Origin: Rothia terrae
Lineage (GTDB): Bacteria; Actinomycetota; Actinomycetes; Actinomycetales; Micrococcaceae
Length of the DNA stretch: 64,000 bases
Direction of reading: 5' to 3'
Assembly: GCF_012396615.1 (NCBI RefSeq)
Contig: NZ_JAAXPV010000003.1
Coordinates: 124,001 to 188,000 of the forward strand
The notes under the pieces: model-generated
What the model saw: only the letters and a program-made list of their open reading frames with translations
Databases searched by the model: none
Told to the model about the DNA's origin: nothing
Program-made: the position numbers and the translations under genes
In this document: one piece after another, positions 41,642 to 50,624 of the stretch
Layout of the letters: each line of letters begins with the position of its first letter
Position numbering within the stretch: position 1 is the first letter of the stretch

Positions 41642-43495
41642 ATGACTGACATTTCAATGGCAACCGCTTTGACAGCAGAAGCTGAGCAGAGCATCAATAA
41701 TGCACCGACCAACTACACTGAGCTTGTTCAGTGGGTGCGCGAGATCGCAGAGCTAACGCAGCCGGATCGCATTGTGTGGGCTGACGGTTCCCAAGAGGAG
41801 TATGACCGTCTTGCTGGCGAGTTGGTGGATGCGGGTACATTTGTACGTTTGAGCGACCACGAGTTCCCGAATTCTTACGCAGCGTTTTCAGACCCGGACG
41901 ATGTTGCCCGCGTCGAAGAGCGCACTTTTATCTGCTCGCAGACCGCTGAGGGAGCTGGCCCTACCAATAACTGGCGCGACCCCGCTGAGATGAAGCAGAC
42001 CATGACCGAGCTGTACCGCGGTTGTATGCGCGGTCGCACCATGTACGTGATTCCTTTTGTCATGGGCTCACTGGATGCTAAAGACCCCAAGTACGGCGTT
42101 GAGATCACCGACTCCGCCTACGTTGTCTGCTCAATGCGCATCATGGCAACCACTGGTACCGATGTTCTTGAGAAGATGAGCAAGACTAACGCTTTCTTTG
42201 TCAAGGCGTTGCACTCTGTGGGTGCTCCCTTGGCTGAGGGGCAAGAGGATGTTCCGTGGCCTTGCAACCTCGAGAAGTACATTGTCCAGTTCCCTGAAAC
42301 CCGTGAAATCTGGTCTTTCGGATCGGGTTACGGCGGTAACGCACTGCTGGGTAAGAAGTGCTACGCGTTGCGTATCGCATCTGCACTTGCCCACGATGAG
42401 GGCTGGATGGCAGAACACATGCTGGTTCTCAAAGTCACCAATCCCGCAGGTAAGAGCCGCTACGTTTCAGCAGCTTTCCCCTCGGCATGCGGTAAAACCA
42501 ACTTCGCCATGATGGAACCGGCAATCGATGGCTGGAAGGCCGAGATGATTGGTGATGACATCGCGTGGATTCGCTTTGACGAGAACAATAAGGCTCGCGT
42601 TGTTAATCCCGAGGCGGGTCTCTTTGGTGTTGCCCCCGGTACCGGCTGGCCCACCAACCCTAACGCTATGCGTGCTATCGCTGAAGGCAACACTATTTTC
42701 ACCAATGTTGCGCTCACCGATGACGGCAGCGTCTGGTGGGAGGGTAAGACCGATGAGGTTCCCGAACATCTGATTGACTGGCAGGGTAATGACTGGACCC
42801 CTGAGTCAGGACGTCCGGCAGCTCATCCCAACTCGCGTTTCTGCACCCCTATCTCCCAGGTAGATATGCTCGCTGAAGAGTACTACGCACCTGAGGGTGT
42901 TCCGTTGGATGCGATTATCTTCGGCGGGCGTCGCAAGACCACCGTGCCTTTGGTGTCTGAGGCTAAGAGCTGGGAGCACGGTGTGTTCCAGGGCGTTACC
43001 CTCTCGTCGGAAACCACCGCTGCCGCAAAGGGCGCGGTTGGCGTAGTGCGTCGCGATCCCATGGCGATGCTTCCGTTCATCGGTTACAACGCCGGCGATT
43101 ACTTCCAGCACTGGCTTGATCTTGGTCAGAAGTACGGTGCCGAAAACATGCCAAAGATTTACTACGTCAACTGGTTCCGTCGCACCGCTGACGGCGGCTT
43201 TGCATGGCCGGGCTTCGGCGAGAACTCACGCGTGGTCAAGTGGATCTTTGATCGTTTAGAAGGCACTGCCGAAGGTGAAGAGACCTTCGTGGGTACGGTT
43301 CCGGGTAAGGATGATCTTGATGTATCGGGCTTGGAAATCTCTGACGAAGAGCTCAAGGCTGCACTGAATGTTTCAGCAGGCGAATGGGCACAGGAGCTTC
43401 CTGGTATCGACCAGTGGCTTGCAACCTTCGGTGACAAACTGCCTCCGGCTCTCAAGGACCAGCGCGACATTCTTGCGAGAAGCATCCAGCAGTAA
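41642..43495 (+). CDS. pckG: Phosphoenolpyruvate carboxykinase (GTP)
   Basis: A 617-residue GTP-dependent PEPCK converting oxaloacetate to phosphoenolpyruvate in gluconeogenesis. The P-loop is [15 protein letters not shown] (278-292) with its reactive cysteine, and [11 protein letters not shown] follows as the metal and kinase-2 region. The PEP/oxaloacetate site is around [14 protein letters not shown] (129-142), and [12 protein letters not shown] and [20 protein letters not shown] contact the guanine and phosphates. ATG 41642 follows AAAGGGG by 10 bases; a longer frame start would add 44 atypical residues. It is monocistronic, with a terminator behind it. Confidence 0.96.
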   Translation: MTDISMATALTAEAEQSINNAPTNYTELVQWVREIAELTQPDRIVWADGSQEEYDRLAGELVDAGTFVRLSDHEFPNSYAAFSDPDDVARVEERTFICSQTAEGAGPTNNWRDPAEMKQTMTELYRGCMRGRTMYVIPFVMGSLDAKDPKYGVEITDSAYVVCSMRIMATTGTDVLEKMSKTNAFFVKALHSVGAPLAEGQEDVPWPCNLEKYIVQFPETREIWSFGSGYGGNALLGKKCYALRIASALAHDEGWMAEHMLVLKVTNPAGKSRYVSAAFPSACGKTNFAMMEPAIDGWKAEMIGDDIAWIRFDENNKARVVNPEAGLFGVAPGTGWPTNPNAMRAIAEGNTIFTNVALTDDGSVWWEGKTDEVPEHLIDWQGNDWTPESGRPAAHPNSRFCTPISQVDMLAEEYYAPEGVPLDAIIFGGRRKTTVPLVSEAKSWEHGVFQGVTLSSETTAAAKGAVGVVRRDPMAMLPFIGYNAGDYFQHWLDLGQKYGAENMPKIYYVNWFRRTADGGFAWPGFGENSRVVKWIFDRLEGTAEGEETFVGTVPGKDDLDVSGLEISDEELKAALNVSAGEWAQELPGIDQWLATFGDKLPPALKDQRDILARSIQQ

Positions 43496-43518
43496 GTTGA
43501 TGTAGCACCTGCTGAGTC

Positions 43519-43552
43519 AAAGCGGCATCCGAGGACATCGGGTGCCGCTTTT
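43519..43552 (+). terminator. Terminator of pckG
   Basis: AAAGCGGCATCCGA pairs with TCGGGTGCCGCTTT around GGACA, then T. The following 400 bases (43553-43953) are AT-rich, with TAGAAT and TATAGT -10-like boxes near 43823-43836 and a TGAGGT/ACCTCA inverted repeat near 43875-43890, presumably the old promoter of the ABC pseudogene. Confidence 0.85.
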
Positions 43553-43953
43553 GCGTGCTCAGGTAACTCGCAAACGTAGACCTAAATGTCGTCTGACCTG
43601 CGAGGAGAAAGAAATAGAGTTTATGGAAGGCGCAATCTCTGCCGGGGTGTAAAGTTACGTGTTGCTACGCGTCTGTTTGTGCGCAAACTCTGCAGGTTTA
43701 TTTTCTTTAATACCCCTAGTGAAAAGGCTAATTTTTCTCGCGGGCAGCTGCTATCTTAGACAAGATTGTCTGTGGCTATTTTTTCTTATACATTCTAATT
43801 ACTAAAACTTATGGTGCTCTCGGTAGAATTTATAGTGATAACAAATCATTAATGAAACTAACTAAAACTCTTAAATGAGGTAACAACCTCACCGACGCAG
43901 AGAGTTCGTACCGTTGGGTCTAGGGCAGTAGGCCTTGAAGGAGAGATCAAGAA

Positions 43954-44781
43954 GTGAGCAATTTGCTCAGCATTCGAGGGCTGACAAAATCACACGGTCA
44001 CACCCGTGCGCTTCGCGGCGTTGATTTTGACGTTGATCGCGGAGAAGTTATTGGGCTTCTGGGCGAAAACGGTGCGGGCAAATCTACCCTCATTTCTATT
44101 CTCGGAGGCTACAACGTACCTGATAGCGGTATGATGACGATTGCTGGCGAGCGCTACGTTGCTGAAACTCCTGAAGAGGCAATGGCTGTTGGTATCGGTT
44201 CTATTCGCCAGAAATTCAAGGTTGACCCTGAGCTGACTGTAGTTCAGGCAATTTTCCGTGCGTCCTACCACGTCAATAAGCCCGCCGAAGAGTAGCGTGA
44301 GCGCGCCCTGGAGCTTCTGGGCCGCGTAAACCTTGATATCGACCCGGACGCTAAAATGGGAGATCAAACGAACGAAGCTGGTTTTGTGCATGAGGTTTCC
44401 GCTCTGCGTGATGTGGTGAGCCAGGTGCAGCGTCTGCGCATCAAGACCACCAATATTCAGGGAGAAATCGGTAACTTATCCGGTGGCGACCAGCAGAAGG
44501 TGGCGCTTGCCCGCGGGATGATCACCGAGTGCGACTTGTTGATTTTGAACCATCCCACGCGTGGCATTGACGTCGGTGCGCGTAGCGATATCTACGATAT
44601 GCTCAAGAACCTTGCCGCTAACGGCACCTCAATTATGATTATTGGTTCTGAGATGAGCGAACTCGTAGAGCTGTGCCATCGCATTGCCGTGATGCGAGAC
44701 GGTCAGATTGTCTCCATTCAGAACAATAAAGAGGCCAACGAAGACACCTTGATGGAAGATGTTCTGGGTGAGCAGATTTAA
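43954..44781 (+). pseudogene. Sugar-type ABC ATPase, internally deleted, stop-interrupted, Walker B lost
   Basis: The frame opens at GTG 43954 with a complete ABC N-terminus (MSNLLSIRGLTKSHGHTRAL, Walker A GLLGENGAGKST). It resembles the first half of RbsA-type double ATPases. An in-frame TAG at 44293-44295 interrupts it, and the same frame continues with RERALELLGRVNLDIDPDAK and then jumps to the signature of a second ABC half, GNLSGGDQQKVALARGM. Thus some 200 central residues of a two-domain ATPase are missing. The Walker B region reads LLILNHPTRGIDVG instead of LDEP, losing the Asp and the catalytic Glu. No permease or binding-protein gene adjoins it. It is almost certainly non-functional as an ATPase. 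Confidence 0.85.
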
Positions 44782-44783
44782 AT

Positions 44784-44820
44784 AAAAATCCCGTGCTGAA
44801 TAATCAGCACGGGATTTTTG
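44784..44820 (+). terminator. Terminator after the ABC pseudogene
   Basis: AAAATCCCGTGCTGA pairs with CAGCACGGGATTTTT around ATAAT. Confidence 0.92.
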
Positions 44821-44859
44821 TATCTGTACTTGAGTGGTAAAGGGTTACCTTTGGGCCAA

Positions 44860-45228
44860 TTACAGGGAGATACGTGAAGAAATCGCGTTCAGCTTGTGGC
44901 GCGCCAGTGCGAGGTTAGCGGTGTTGCGATCAAGCACGATGTAGACGAACAGGCCTGAGGTTTCGGTGGTGTTCAGTACGTTGATGAGGTGGTACTGGTT
45001 GCCCAGGGTTATCATGATGTCTTCGATCTTCTGATCAAGACCGAGATCGTTCATGGTCTTGAGCTTTGCGCGGACAACGTTGGAGTTGCCTGCTGCTGCA
45101 ACGGTGAGGTCGAAACCGGGGTTACCTGATGATGCAAGAGCCATGCCTGATGAAATATCTACCAGAGCTGCGCCGGTTGCGCCTTCAATCTGCAAAAGTT
45201 CCTGGATTGAATTATCGAGCTGCGACAC
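44860..45228 (-). CDS. Roadblock/LC7-like protein
   Basis: A 122-residue cytosolic protein, VSQLDNSIQELLQIEGATGA followed by ALVDISSGMALAS, with the alternating helix-sheet pattern and the IEGATGAALVDxxSGMAL segment of roadblock/LC7 (MglB-type) domains. Such proteins often regulate small Ras-like GTPases in polarity or signalling. No GTPase gene adjoins it here. GTG 45228 has AAAGGA nine bases before it; longer in-frame starts give an implausible basic N-terminus. The fold assignment is by pattern only and moderately sure. Confidence 0.7.
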   Translation of the reverse strand: MSQLDNSIQELLQIEGATGAALVDISSGMALASSGNPGFDLTVAAAGNSNVVRAKLKTMNDLGLDQKIEDIMITLGNQYHLINVLNTTETSGLFVYIVLDRNTANLALARHKLNAISSRISL

Positions 45229-45492
45229 CGGGATAATCCTTTCTTCTAGTGGGTAAGAACATGACGCAATACGAGATAGAAAAAATGATCGTAGCGTCCT
45301 ACGCCTGTGCATCTTACCGCCTAGTAGCCTAGGCTTAGGAGTCGATTTGACCCTATGCGGGTATATGTGTGGAGGAAAAACACAACAGTGAAAGAATGTA
45401 AGCAATGTTACTCATTTGGGGTATGTGGTAATCCCAAAGGTAAAACTATTCTTATGTATGGAACTATCCATTCGAGAGGAAATCTATAGCGT

Positions 45493-45969
45493 ATGAGGCT
45501 TACTGCTTTTTCTGATGTCTCACTGCGCGTGCTGATGCTCCTGGCTGGGGTAGATGGGCAAGAGCGCCTCTCGACTCAGATGATTGCCGAGGGCGTGGGT
45601 ACGCCCTATAACCACGTGGCGAAGTCTGTTGCATTTTTGGCAGGACGCGGCTGGGTAGAAGCTACCCGCGGTCGTGCCGGGGGCGTCGTGCTTTCTGAAA
45701 AAGGACGCGCCGCTACTATTGGTGCTGTTTTGAGGGCAACAGAGGGCGACACGGCTATGGTCGAGTGTGAAACTCCCGGCGGTCACTCTGCGTGTCCTAT
45801 GAATCAGTCCTGTCAGTTGCGTGGCATCTTGGCTCGTGCACGCGAGGCTTTTTTCACCTCTCTTGACGGCATAGTCATTGCTGAATTGCCTAATCAGAAG
45901 CAAATGGGGCCGGTTTTCGTGGAACTCGGTCTTGGCCCGCTCGAAAAGCGTTTGCCGCTGGCATCCTAA
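45493..45969 (+). CDS. nsrR: Rrf2-family nitric oxide-sensing repressor NsrR
   Basis: A 158-residue Rrf2 protein, an iron-sulfur cluster-dependent repressor. The N-terminus MRLTAFSDVSLRVLMLL is the NsrR-type start, with the winged helix and TRGRAGGVVLS wing following. Three cluster cysteines are C92, C101 and C107 in ECETPGGHSACPMNQSC, the C-x8-C-x5-C arrangement of NsrR. Nitric oxide destroys the cluster and relieves repression. The hmp gene, a classic NsrR target, follows 113 bases downstream in the same direction. AGAGGA lies about 12 bases before ATG 45493. Confidence 0.92.
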   Translation: MRLTAFSDVSLRVLMLLAGVDGQERLSTQMIAEGVGTPYNHVAKSVAFLAGRGWVEATRGRAGGVVLSEKGRAATIGAVLRATEGDTAMVECETPGGHSACPMNQSCQLRGILARAREAFFTSLDGIVIAELPNQKQMGPVFVELGLGPLEKRLPLAS

Positions 45970-45974
45970 GTAAA

Positions 45975-46001
45975 TCCGCTTTCTGACCACAAGAAAGCGG
46001 A
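45975..46001 (+). terminator. Hairpin terminator after nsrR
   Basis: TCCGCTTTCT pairs with AGAAAGCGGA around a seven-base loop, followed by TATTTCTT. Confidence 0.75.
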
Positions 46002-46019
46002 TATTTCTTAAAACAAAAT

Positions 46020-46040
46020 ATTGCATTTCATATGCTAAAT
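46020..46040. promoter_or_regulatory. Possible NsrR operator upstream of hmp
   Basis: ATTGCATTTCATATGCTAAAT contains the inverted GCAT/ATGC halves and an A/T-rich centre like NsrR sites. It is about 43 bases before the hmp start. Assignment rests on position and resemblance. Confidence 0.45.
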
Positions 46041-46082
46041 TGGGTTTTGGTTTATTAGACAGAGTGTCACTAAGGAGACATT

Positions 46083-47270
46083 GTGCTATCTGAAAAGTCA
46101 CGCCCCGTCATCGAGGCAACGCTTCCCGTTATTGCAGAACGCATTAACTTCATCACCCCCGAGTTCTACAAGCGTATGTTCGCAGCGCGTCCCGACCTCA
46201 TGGACGGCATGTTCTCACGCTCATCACAGCTCGAAGGTACCCAGCCCCGCGCACTGGCAGGCTCAATCGCTGTCTTCGCATCATGGCTGGTGGAAAACCC
46301 TAACTCATACCCCGACGAAGTACTCTCACGCGTCGCCCACAAGCACGCTTCACTGGGCCTCAAAGAAGAGGAATACCCCACCGTTTACAAGTACCTCTTC
46401 GAAGCAATCGCAGCAGATCTCGGCGACGCTTGCACCGCAGAAGTAGCAGAAGCATGGACCGAAGTTTACTGGCTCATGGCAGATGCCCTCATCAAACTTG
46501 AAAAGGGCCTCTACGCTCAGCAGGCAAACGACGTTATGCAATCAGAATTCAAGCTTGTCAAGCGCGTCGAATCAGGCGAAGGCGTCATCGACGTAACCTT
46601 CGAACCTGCTGATGACACCCCCATGACCGATGCTGTTGCGGGCCAGTACATCTCCATCATCGCCAAGGCAAAGGACGGCCTGCGTCAGCCTCGCCAGTTC
46701 ACTCTGCTTCCGTCAGAGAAGAACCAGCGTCGCGTAGCTATTAAGCTTGATCCCGAAGGCGAAATGACCGAGATCCTGCACGGCCTTAAAGAAGGCGACA
46801 CCGTAGAAATCTCAAACCCCTACGGCGATGTCACCCTCGGCGCATTCGGCGACGATGAGTCAGCACCTCTGTACCTCTTCAGCGCAGGCATCGGCGTAAC
46901 TCCCATGCTCGCATTCGTCTCAGAACTCGCTGAAAAGGGCTCAGAACGCGAAGTTGTAGCGGTACACGGCGACCGTTCAAACGACTCATGGCCGCTCAAG
47001 GACGACTACAAGGCCGCTGTAGAGAAGCTGAAGAACGGCAAGCTCATCACCTTCCTCGGTGAAGAAGGCCAGGGCGACTTCTTTGGCCGCGTAGACGTTG
47101 CAAAGATCGATGTACCCTCCAACGCGTCCGTTTACCTCTGCGGCCCTCTGCCCTTCATGCAGGACGTCCGCTCAGCACTCGTTGAGGCAGGCGTCCCCGG
47201 CAAACAGATTCAGTACGAAATCTTCGGCCCCGACCAGTGGATGCTCCACGACCAGGCACGCGCATCCTAA
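46083..47270 (+). CDS. hmp: Flavohemoglobin, nitric oxide dioxygenase
   Basis: A 395-residue enzyme turning NO and O2 into nitrate. The globin domain (1-135) shows FYKRMF (distal Tyr region), SRVAHKHASLGLKEEEYPTV with the proximal His, and LFEAIAADLGD. The FAD-binding part follows with RQFTLLPS and the NAD-binding part with YLFSAGIGVTPMLAFVSELA and VYLCGPLPFMQDVRSALVEA. The start is GTG 46083 after AAGGAG (about 46072-46077). nsrR upstream and a possible NsrR site indicate induction by NO. A large terminator follows. Confidence 0.95.
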   Translation: MLSEKSRPVIEATLPVIAERINFITPEFYKRMFAARPDLMDGMFSRSSQLEGTQPRALAGSIAVFASWLVENPNSYPDEVLSRVAHKHASLGLKEEEYPTVYKYLFEAIAADLGDACTAEVAEAWTEVYWLMADALIKLEKGLYAQQANDVMQSEFKLVKRVESGEGVIDVTFEPADDTPMTDAVAGQYISIIAKAKDGLRQPRQFTLLPSEKNQRRVAIKLDPEGEMTEILHGLKEGDTVEISNPYGDVTLGAFGDDESAPLYLFSAGIGVTPMLAFVSELAEKGSEREVVAVHGDRSNDSWPLKDDYKAAVEKLKNGKLITFLGEEGQGDFFGRVDVAKIDVPSNASVYLCGPLPFMQDVRSALVEAGVPGKQIQYEIFGPDQWMLHDQARAS

Positions 47271-47312
47271 CCGCGTAGCTGTGGCTGAAGAATAACTGAA
47301 TAAAAAGATGTG

Positions 47313-47368
47313 CCGCGGGCACGCAGAAGAGCTTGATGTGTTGTGCTTATCTGCGTGCCCGCGGTCTT
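47313..47368 (+). terminator. Terminator of hmp
   Basis: CCGCGGGCACGCAGA (47313-47327) pairs with TCTGCGTGCCCGCGG (47350-47364) around a 22-base loop, then TCTTTT. Confidence 0.85.
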
Positions 47369-47482
47369 TTAATACCGTGGTTTCTGATGCAAAGAGACAT
47401 ATTCAGAAGGCCCCAAAACCTGCGCTTGTCTTTGAGATATCCCTACGAATAAGCCACAAAGAGACTTCTTATCGCCGAACGA

Positions 47483-48022
47483 CTAGTGACGTTTGATGCG
47501 AGTAGTAATCTCCCAGAGAAGAACAACTGTGGCACCTATAAGTATTGGTACCAGAGGCGGATCAAAACATAACTCATAGAAGAATCTCATCCCGTGAGGG
47601 CGTACCAGTAGCAACACAATCGCTATAACTAATGGGATGCAGGCTGCATAGAGCATCTTGAGCGAAAACCACCTATTTTTGGCATAGGCACTTTGCCATT
47701 GCTCATCTGAGTCAGTAGGCAACAAACCCGAATTTTGGTTTTTCACAACTAGTGAACTCGTTGAATATAAACCAAGTAACGGTACAGCTACCCAACCGAA
47801 AGCACGAGCGAACGATACCGTCTGCCCGTCTATTTCTACAGTTGTGTTGAATTGTCCTGCTACAAACAGTGCGCATGCCAGCGCAATCACTATTCCTAAA
47901 GCAGTATTACGAGCTCTCACGAAATTAGGGGACGGCGGAAGCGGTTCAGGACGCCCCACAGTGTTTGTAGGGTCGTTGGCTTCCCACGGGTTCAGCTGTG
48001 GTTTCTCGGGCGACTGGTTCAT
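47483..48022 (-). CDS. Hypothetical membrane protein
   Basis: A 179-residue protein I do not recognise. A polar, Pro-rich N-terminus (NQSPEKPQLNPWEANDPTNT) leads to four hydrophobic segments at about 36-54, 70-88, 121-139 and 152-169. The short charged end is TTRIKRH. A conserved-looking NRWFSLK lies between helices 2 and 3. ATG 48022 follows GAAAG; a GTG at 48052 would add ten residues. It stands alone between hmp and the divergent TauE/SafE pseudogene, with no functional hint from the context. Confidence 0.7.
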   Translation of the reverse strand: MNQSPEKPQLNPWEANDPTNTVGRPEPLPPSPNFVRARNTALGIVIALACALFVAGQFNTTVEIDGQTVSFARAFGWVAVPLLGLYSTSSLVVKNQNSGLLPTDSDEQWQSAYAKNRWFSLKMLYAACIPLVIAIVLLLVRPHGMRFFYELCFDPPLVPILIGATVVLLWEITTRIKRH

Positions 48023-48179
48023 AGTGTTTCTTTCAACGCTGTTCTCACCCACAGCTTACGGTGTTTCCTTCTTGAGACGTCATAAATGGGAGTTATTTTT
48101 CCTCTGTATTACGCGCAGTAGCGGTGAAGGTTTTACATTAGAAAAAGACGATTGCACGGCAAAATTTGAGTAGGTACGG

Positions 48180-48967
48180 ATGGACGCGGGAACACTACTG
48201 CAGGCTCTTGCCATCATGACGGCAGGCTTCGGGGCTGGCTTTATCAACGTAATCGTGGGCTCAGGAACGCTCATTACCTTCCCGATTTTGCTGATGTTTG
48301 ACTTCCCGGCGTTAACCGCCAATATGTCTAACAGCATCGGTTTGGTTGCAGGCAATCTCTCCGGGGTGTGGGGCTATCGTCGTGAAATCGCAGCTCAGAA
48401 GAAACTGGCCTTAAAACTCCTTCCCGCGTCTATTGTGGGCGGAGCTACCGGCGCGCTGTACCCTCCAGCGTCTTCGATCTTGCCGTGCCACTGCTTATTC
48501 TGCTGGGAATCATCATGGTGGCGATCACCCCGTGGGTACAACGTCGCACCGCTGAAAAGCTGGGAACCTCGCATCCGCACCCCGCGCTATCGTCTACGCC
48601 TATCGCGGTGAAGCGTCCCATTCTTACCTGGATTGTTGTCTTTTTGCTGGGCGTGTACGGAGGTTATTTTGGTGCTGCGCAAGGTGTGTTGATGGTCGGA
48701 GCCTTGGGCATGATGCTCGCGATTACACTGCAAACTCTCAACGCATTCAAGAATTTTCTGTGCTCTGCGGTGAACCTTTTGGCCGCTTTTATCTTTATCT
48801 CGTGTGCTTCGGAGCTCATCGATTGGACGGTTGTCATTATCATCGCGGTCGGCTCCACTCTCGGCGGGCTCGTGGGAGCTAAGGTCGGACGCAAGCTACC
48901 GGCGCCCGTCCTTCGCGTCGTTATTATTACGGTGGGAACCATCGCGCTGATCAACATGCTGGTGTAG
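48180..48967 (+). pseudogene. TauE/SafE-family permease, frameshifted
   Basis: The first frame (48180 on) encodes GFGAGFINVIVGSGTLITFP and SNSIGLVAGNLSGVWGYRRE, the N-terminal half of a TauE/SafE sulfite/organosulfonate exporter. It then goes out of frame at about 48456-48461 (after GGATGAL). The second frame continues with PSSVFDLAVPLLILLGIIMV, then VYGGYFGAAQGVLMVGALGM and LGGLVGAKVGRKLPAPVLR to 48967. A missing base after GCGCTG restores one 262-residue protein. The substrate may be a sulfur compound. Sequencing error is an equal explanation. ATG 48180 lies right after GTACGG without a good ribosome site. Confidence 0.8.
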
Positions 48968-49036
48968 CTGGGTCTTCGTACACTGATTCTCCCCACGTAC
49001 ATCGATAATCGGTGTACGCAGAGAAATCCGGTGTAC

Positions 49037-49072
49037 AAAACCGCCCGGCGAGATATTCTCACCGGGCGGTTT
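49037..49072. terminator. Terminator between TauE/SafE and manB
   Basis: AAACCGCCCGGcGAG pairs with CTCaCCGGGCGGTTT. Confidence 0.85.
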
Positions 49073-49094
49073 AGAATCAGGTCAACGCGTCAAA

Positions 49095-50498
49095 TTAGGC
49101 GCGCACTAGAGCCAGAATCTGGTCGCGTACACGTTCCATGGTGGATGCGGCCGGCGCCTCAAGGTTCAAACGCAAGAAAGGCTCGGTATTTGACGGACGC
49201 AGGTTAGCCCACCAGCCTTCTTCGGTGTGAGTGAAGGTGGTGCCGTCTGAATCTTCAACGGTCACGGGCTGATCAGCAAAAGCTTCGCGTACGCGGTCAA
49301 CAGCTGCCTTTTTGTCTTCAATTTCTGAATTGATCTCGCCGGATGCGACGTAGGGCGAGTACTTTGCGCCGAGTTCGCTGAGCGGGGTGTCAACTTCACC
49401 GAGTGCTGCCAGAACGTGCATGGCCGCGAGCATACCGGTGTCTGCGTTGAAGAAGTCTTTGAAGTAGTAGTGAGCTGAGTGCTCGCCGCCGAAGACACCG
49501 TTTTCTGATGCCATGACAGCCTTGATGAAGGAGTGGCCTACGCGGGTCTTGACTGCGCGTCCGCCGAGCTTTTCAACGAGTTCGGGTACAGCCTTTGAGG
49601 TGATCAGGTTGTAGATGATGACGGGTTCGTTGTTGCCTTCGGCCTTTGCGCGTGCAATTTCGCGTTCAGCTACCAAAGCGGTGATAGCTGAGGGGGTAAC
49701 GGGCTCGCCCTTTTCATCGATGACGAAGCAGCGGTCAGCATCGCCATCGAATGCCAAACCAATGTCTGCGCCGTGCTCAACTACGGCCTTTTGCAGGTCA
49801 ACGAGGTTTGCAGGCTCCAGCGGGTTTGCGGGGTGGTTGGGGAAGGTACCGTCCAGCTCGAAGTACACGGGAACGATTTCTAGCGGCAAGGCGGGCAGGA
49901 TTTCATCGCCCAAAACTGCGGGGGTGGTCATGCCGCCCATGCCGTTGCCCGCATCCACTACAACTTTGAGTTTGCGGATGCCGCTCAGGTCAACGAGGTT
50001 ACGCAGGTACTGTGCGTAATCTTTGAGAATGTCGCGCTCGGTAACGGTGCCGGTCGCGTCAACAGCGGGAATCTCACCGTCATTGAGGTACTTCTGCGCA
50101 AGGTCGCGGATGTCGTACAGGCCTGTTTCAGATGAAACCGGAACAGCTCCTGCTTTAGCCATCTTCATGCCGTTGTATTCTGCGGGGTTATGCGACGCCG
50201 TGAAGGTGACGCCCGCAGCATTTTCAACACCGCATGCAAAGTAGAGTTCGTCGGTTGAAATCAAACCGATTTTTTCAACGTTTGCACCGCGAGCAGTTGC
50301 ACCGGCTGCAAAAGCGTCCATGAATTCGGGGGATGAGGGGCGCATATCGCCGCCGACCAGAACGGTCTTTCCCGCTAGTTCCATGACGTCAACGAAAGCG
50401 GCGCCGGTTGCGCGTACGGTTTCAGCGGTAATGGTCTGCCCAACGATGCCGCGAACATCATACGCTTTAAAAGAAGTATTCAAATCTACAGTGCTCAT
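49095..50498 (-). CDS. manB: Phosphomannomutase/phosphoglucomutase
   Basis: A 467-residue alpha-D-phosphohexomutase converting mannose-6-phosphate and mannose-1-phosphate, and perhaps the glucose forms. The catalytic serine loop is TFTASHNPAEYNGMK (98-112), and FDGDADRCF is the magnesium-binding loop. The sugar-specifying loop FGGEHSAHYYF and the phosphate-binding RPSNTEPFLRLN near the end are all present. The gene is divergent from manA at 50625, whose enzyme supplies mannose-6-phosphate, so both feed GDP-mannose and glycolipid or wall mannan synthesis. Confidence 0.94.
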   Translation of the reverse strand: MSTVDLNTSFKAYDVRGIVGQTITAETVRATGAAFVDVMELAGKTVLVGGDMRPSSPEFMDAFAAGATARGANVEKIGLISTDELYFACGVENAAGVTFTASHNPAEYNGMKMAKAGAVPVSSETGLYDIRDLAQKYLNDGEIPAVDATGTVTERDILKDYAQYLRNLVDLSGIRKLKVVVDAGNGMGGMTTPAVLGDEILPALPLEIVPVYFELDGTFPNHPANPLEPANLVDLQKAVVEHGADIGLAFDGDADRCFVIDEKGEPVTPSAITALVAEREIARAKAEGNNEPVIIYNLITSKAVPELVEKLGGRAVKTRVGHSFIKAVMASENGVFGGEHSAHYYFKDFFNADTGMLAAMHVLAALGEVDTPLSELGAKYSPYVASGEINSEIEDKKAAVDRVREAFADQPVTVEDSDGTTFTHTEEGWWANLRPSNTEPFLRLNLEAPAASTMERVRDQILALVRA

Positions 50499-50624
50499 AA
50501 ATATTGATTCTATCGGTGCATATAAGGTTTGCTCGGGTAAAGCACACTATTATGGTGATAAACACGCCTTTTTCAAGGTGCTTAAATATGATTGAGAACT
50601 CACGTCTATGATTGGATTAAAGCT

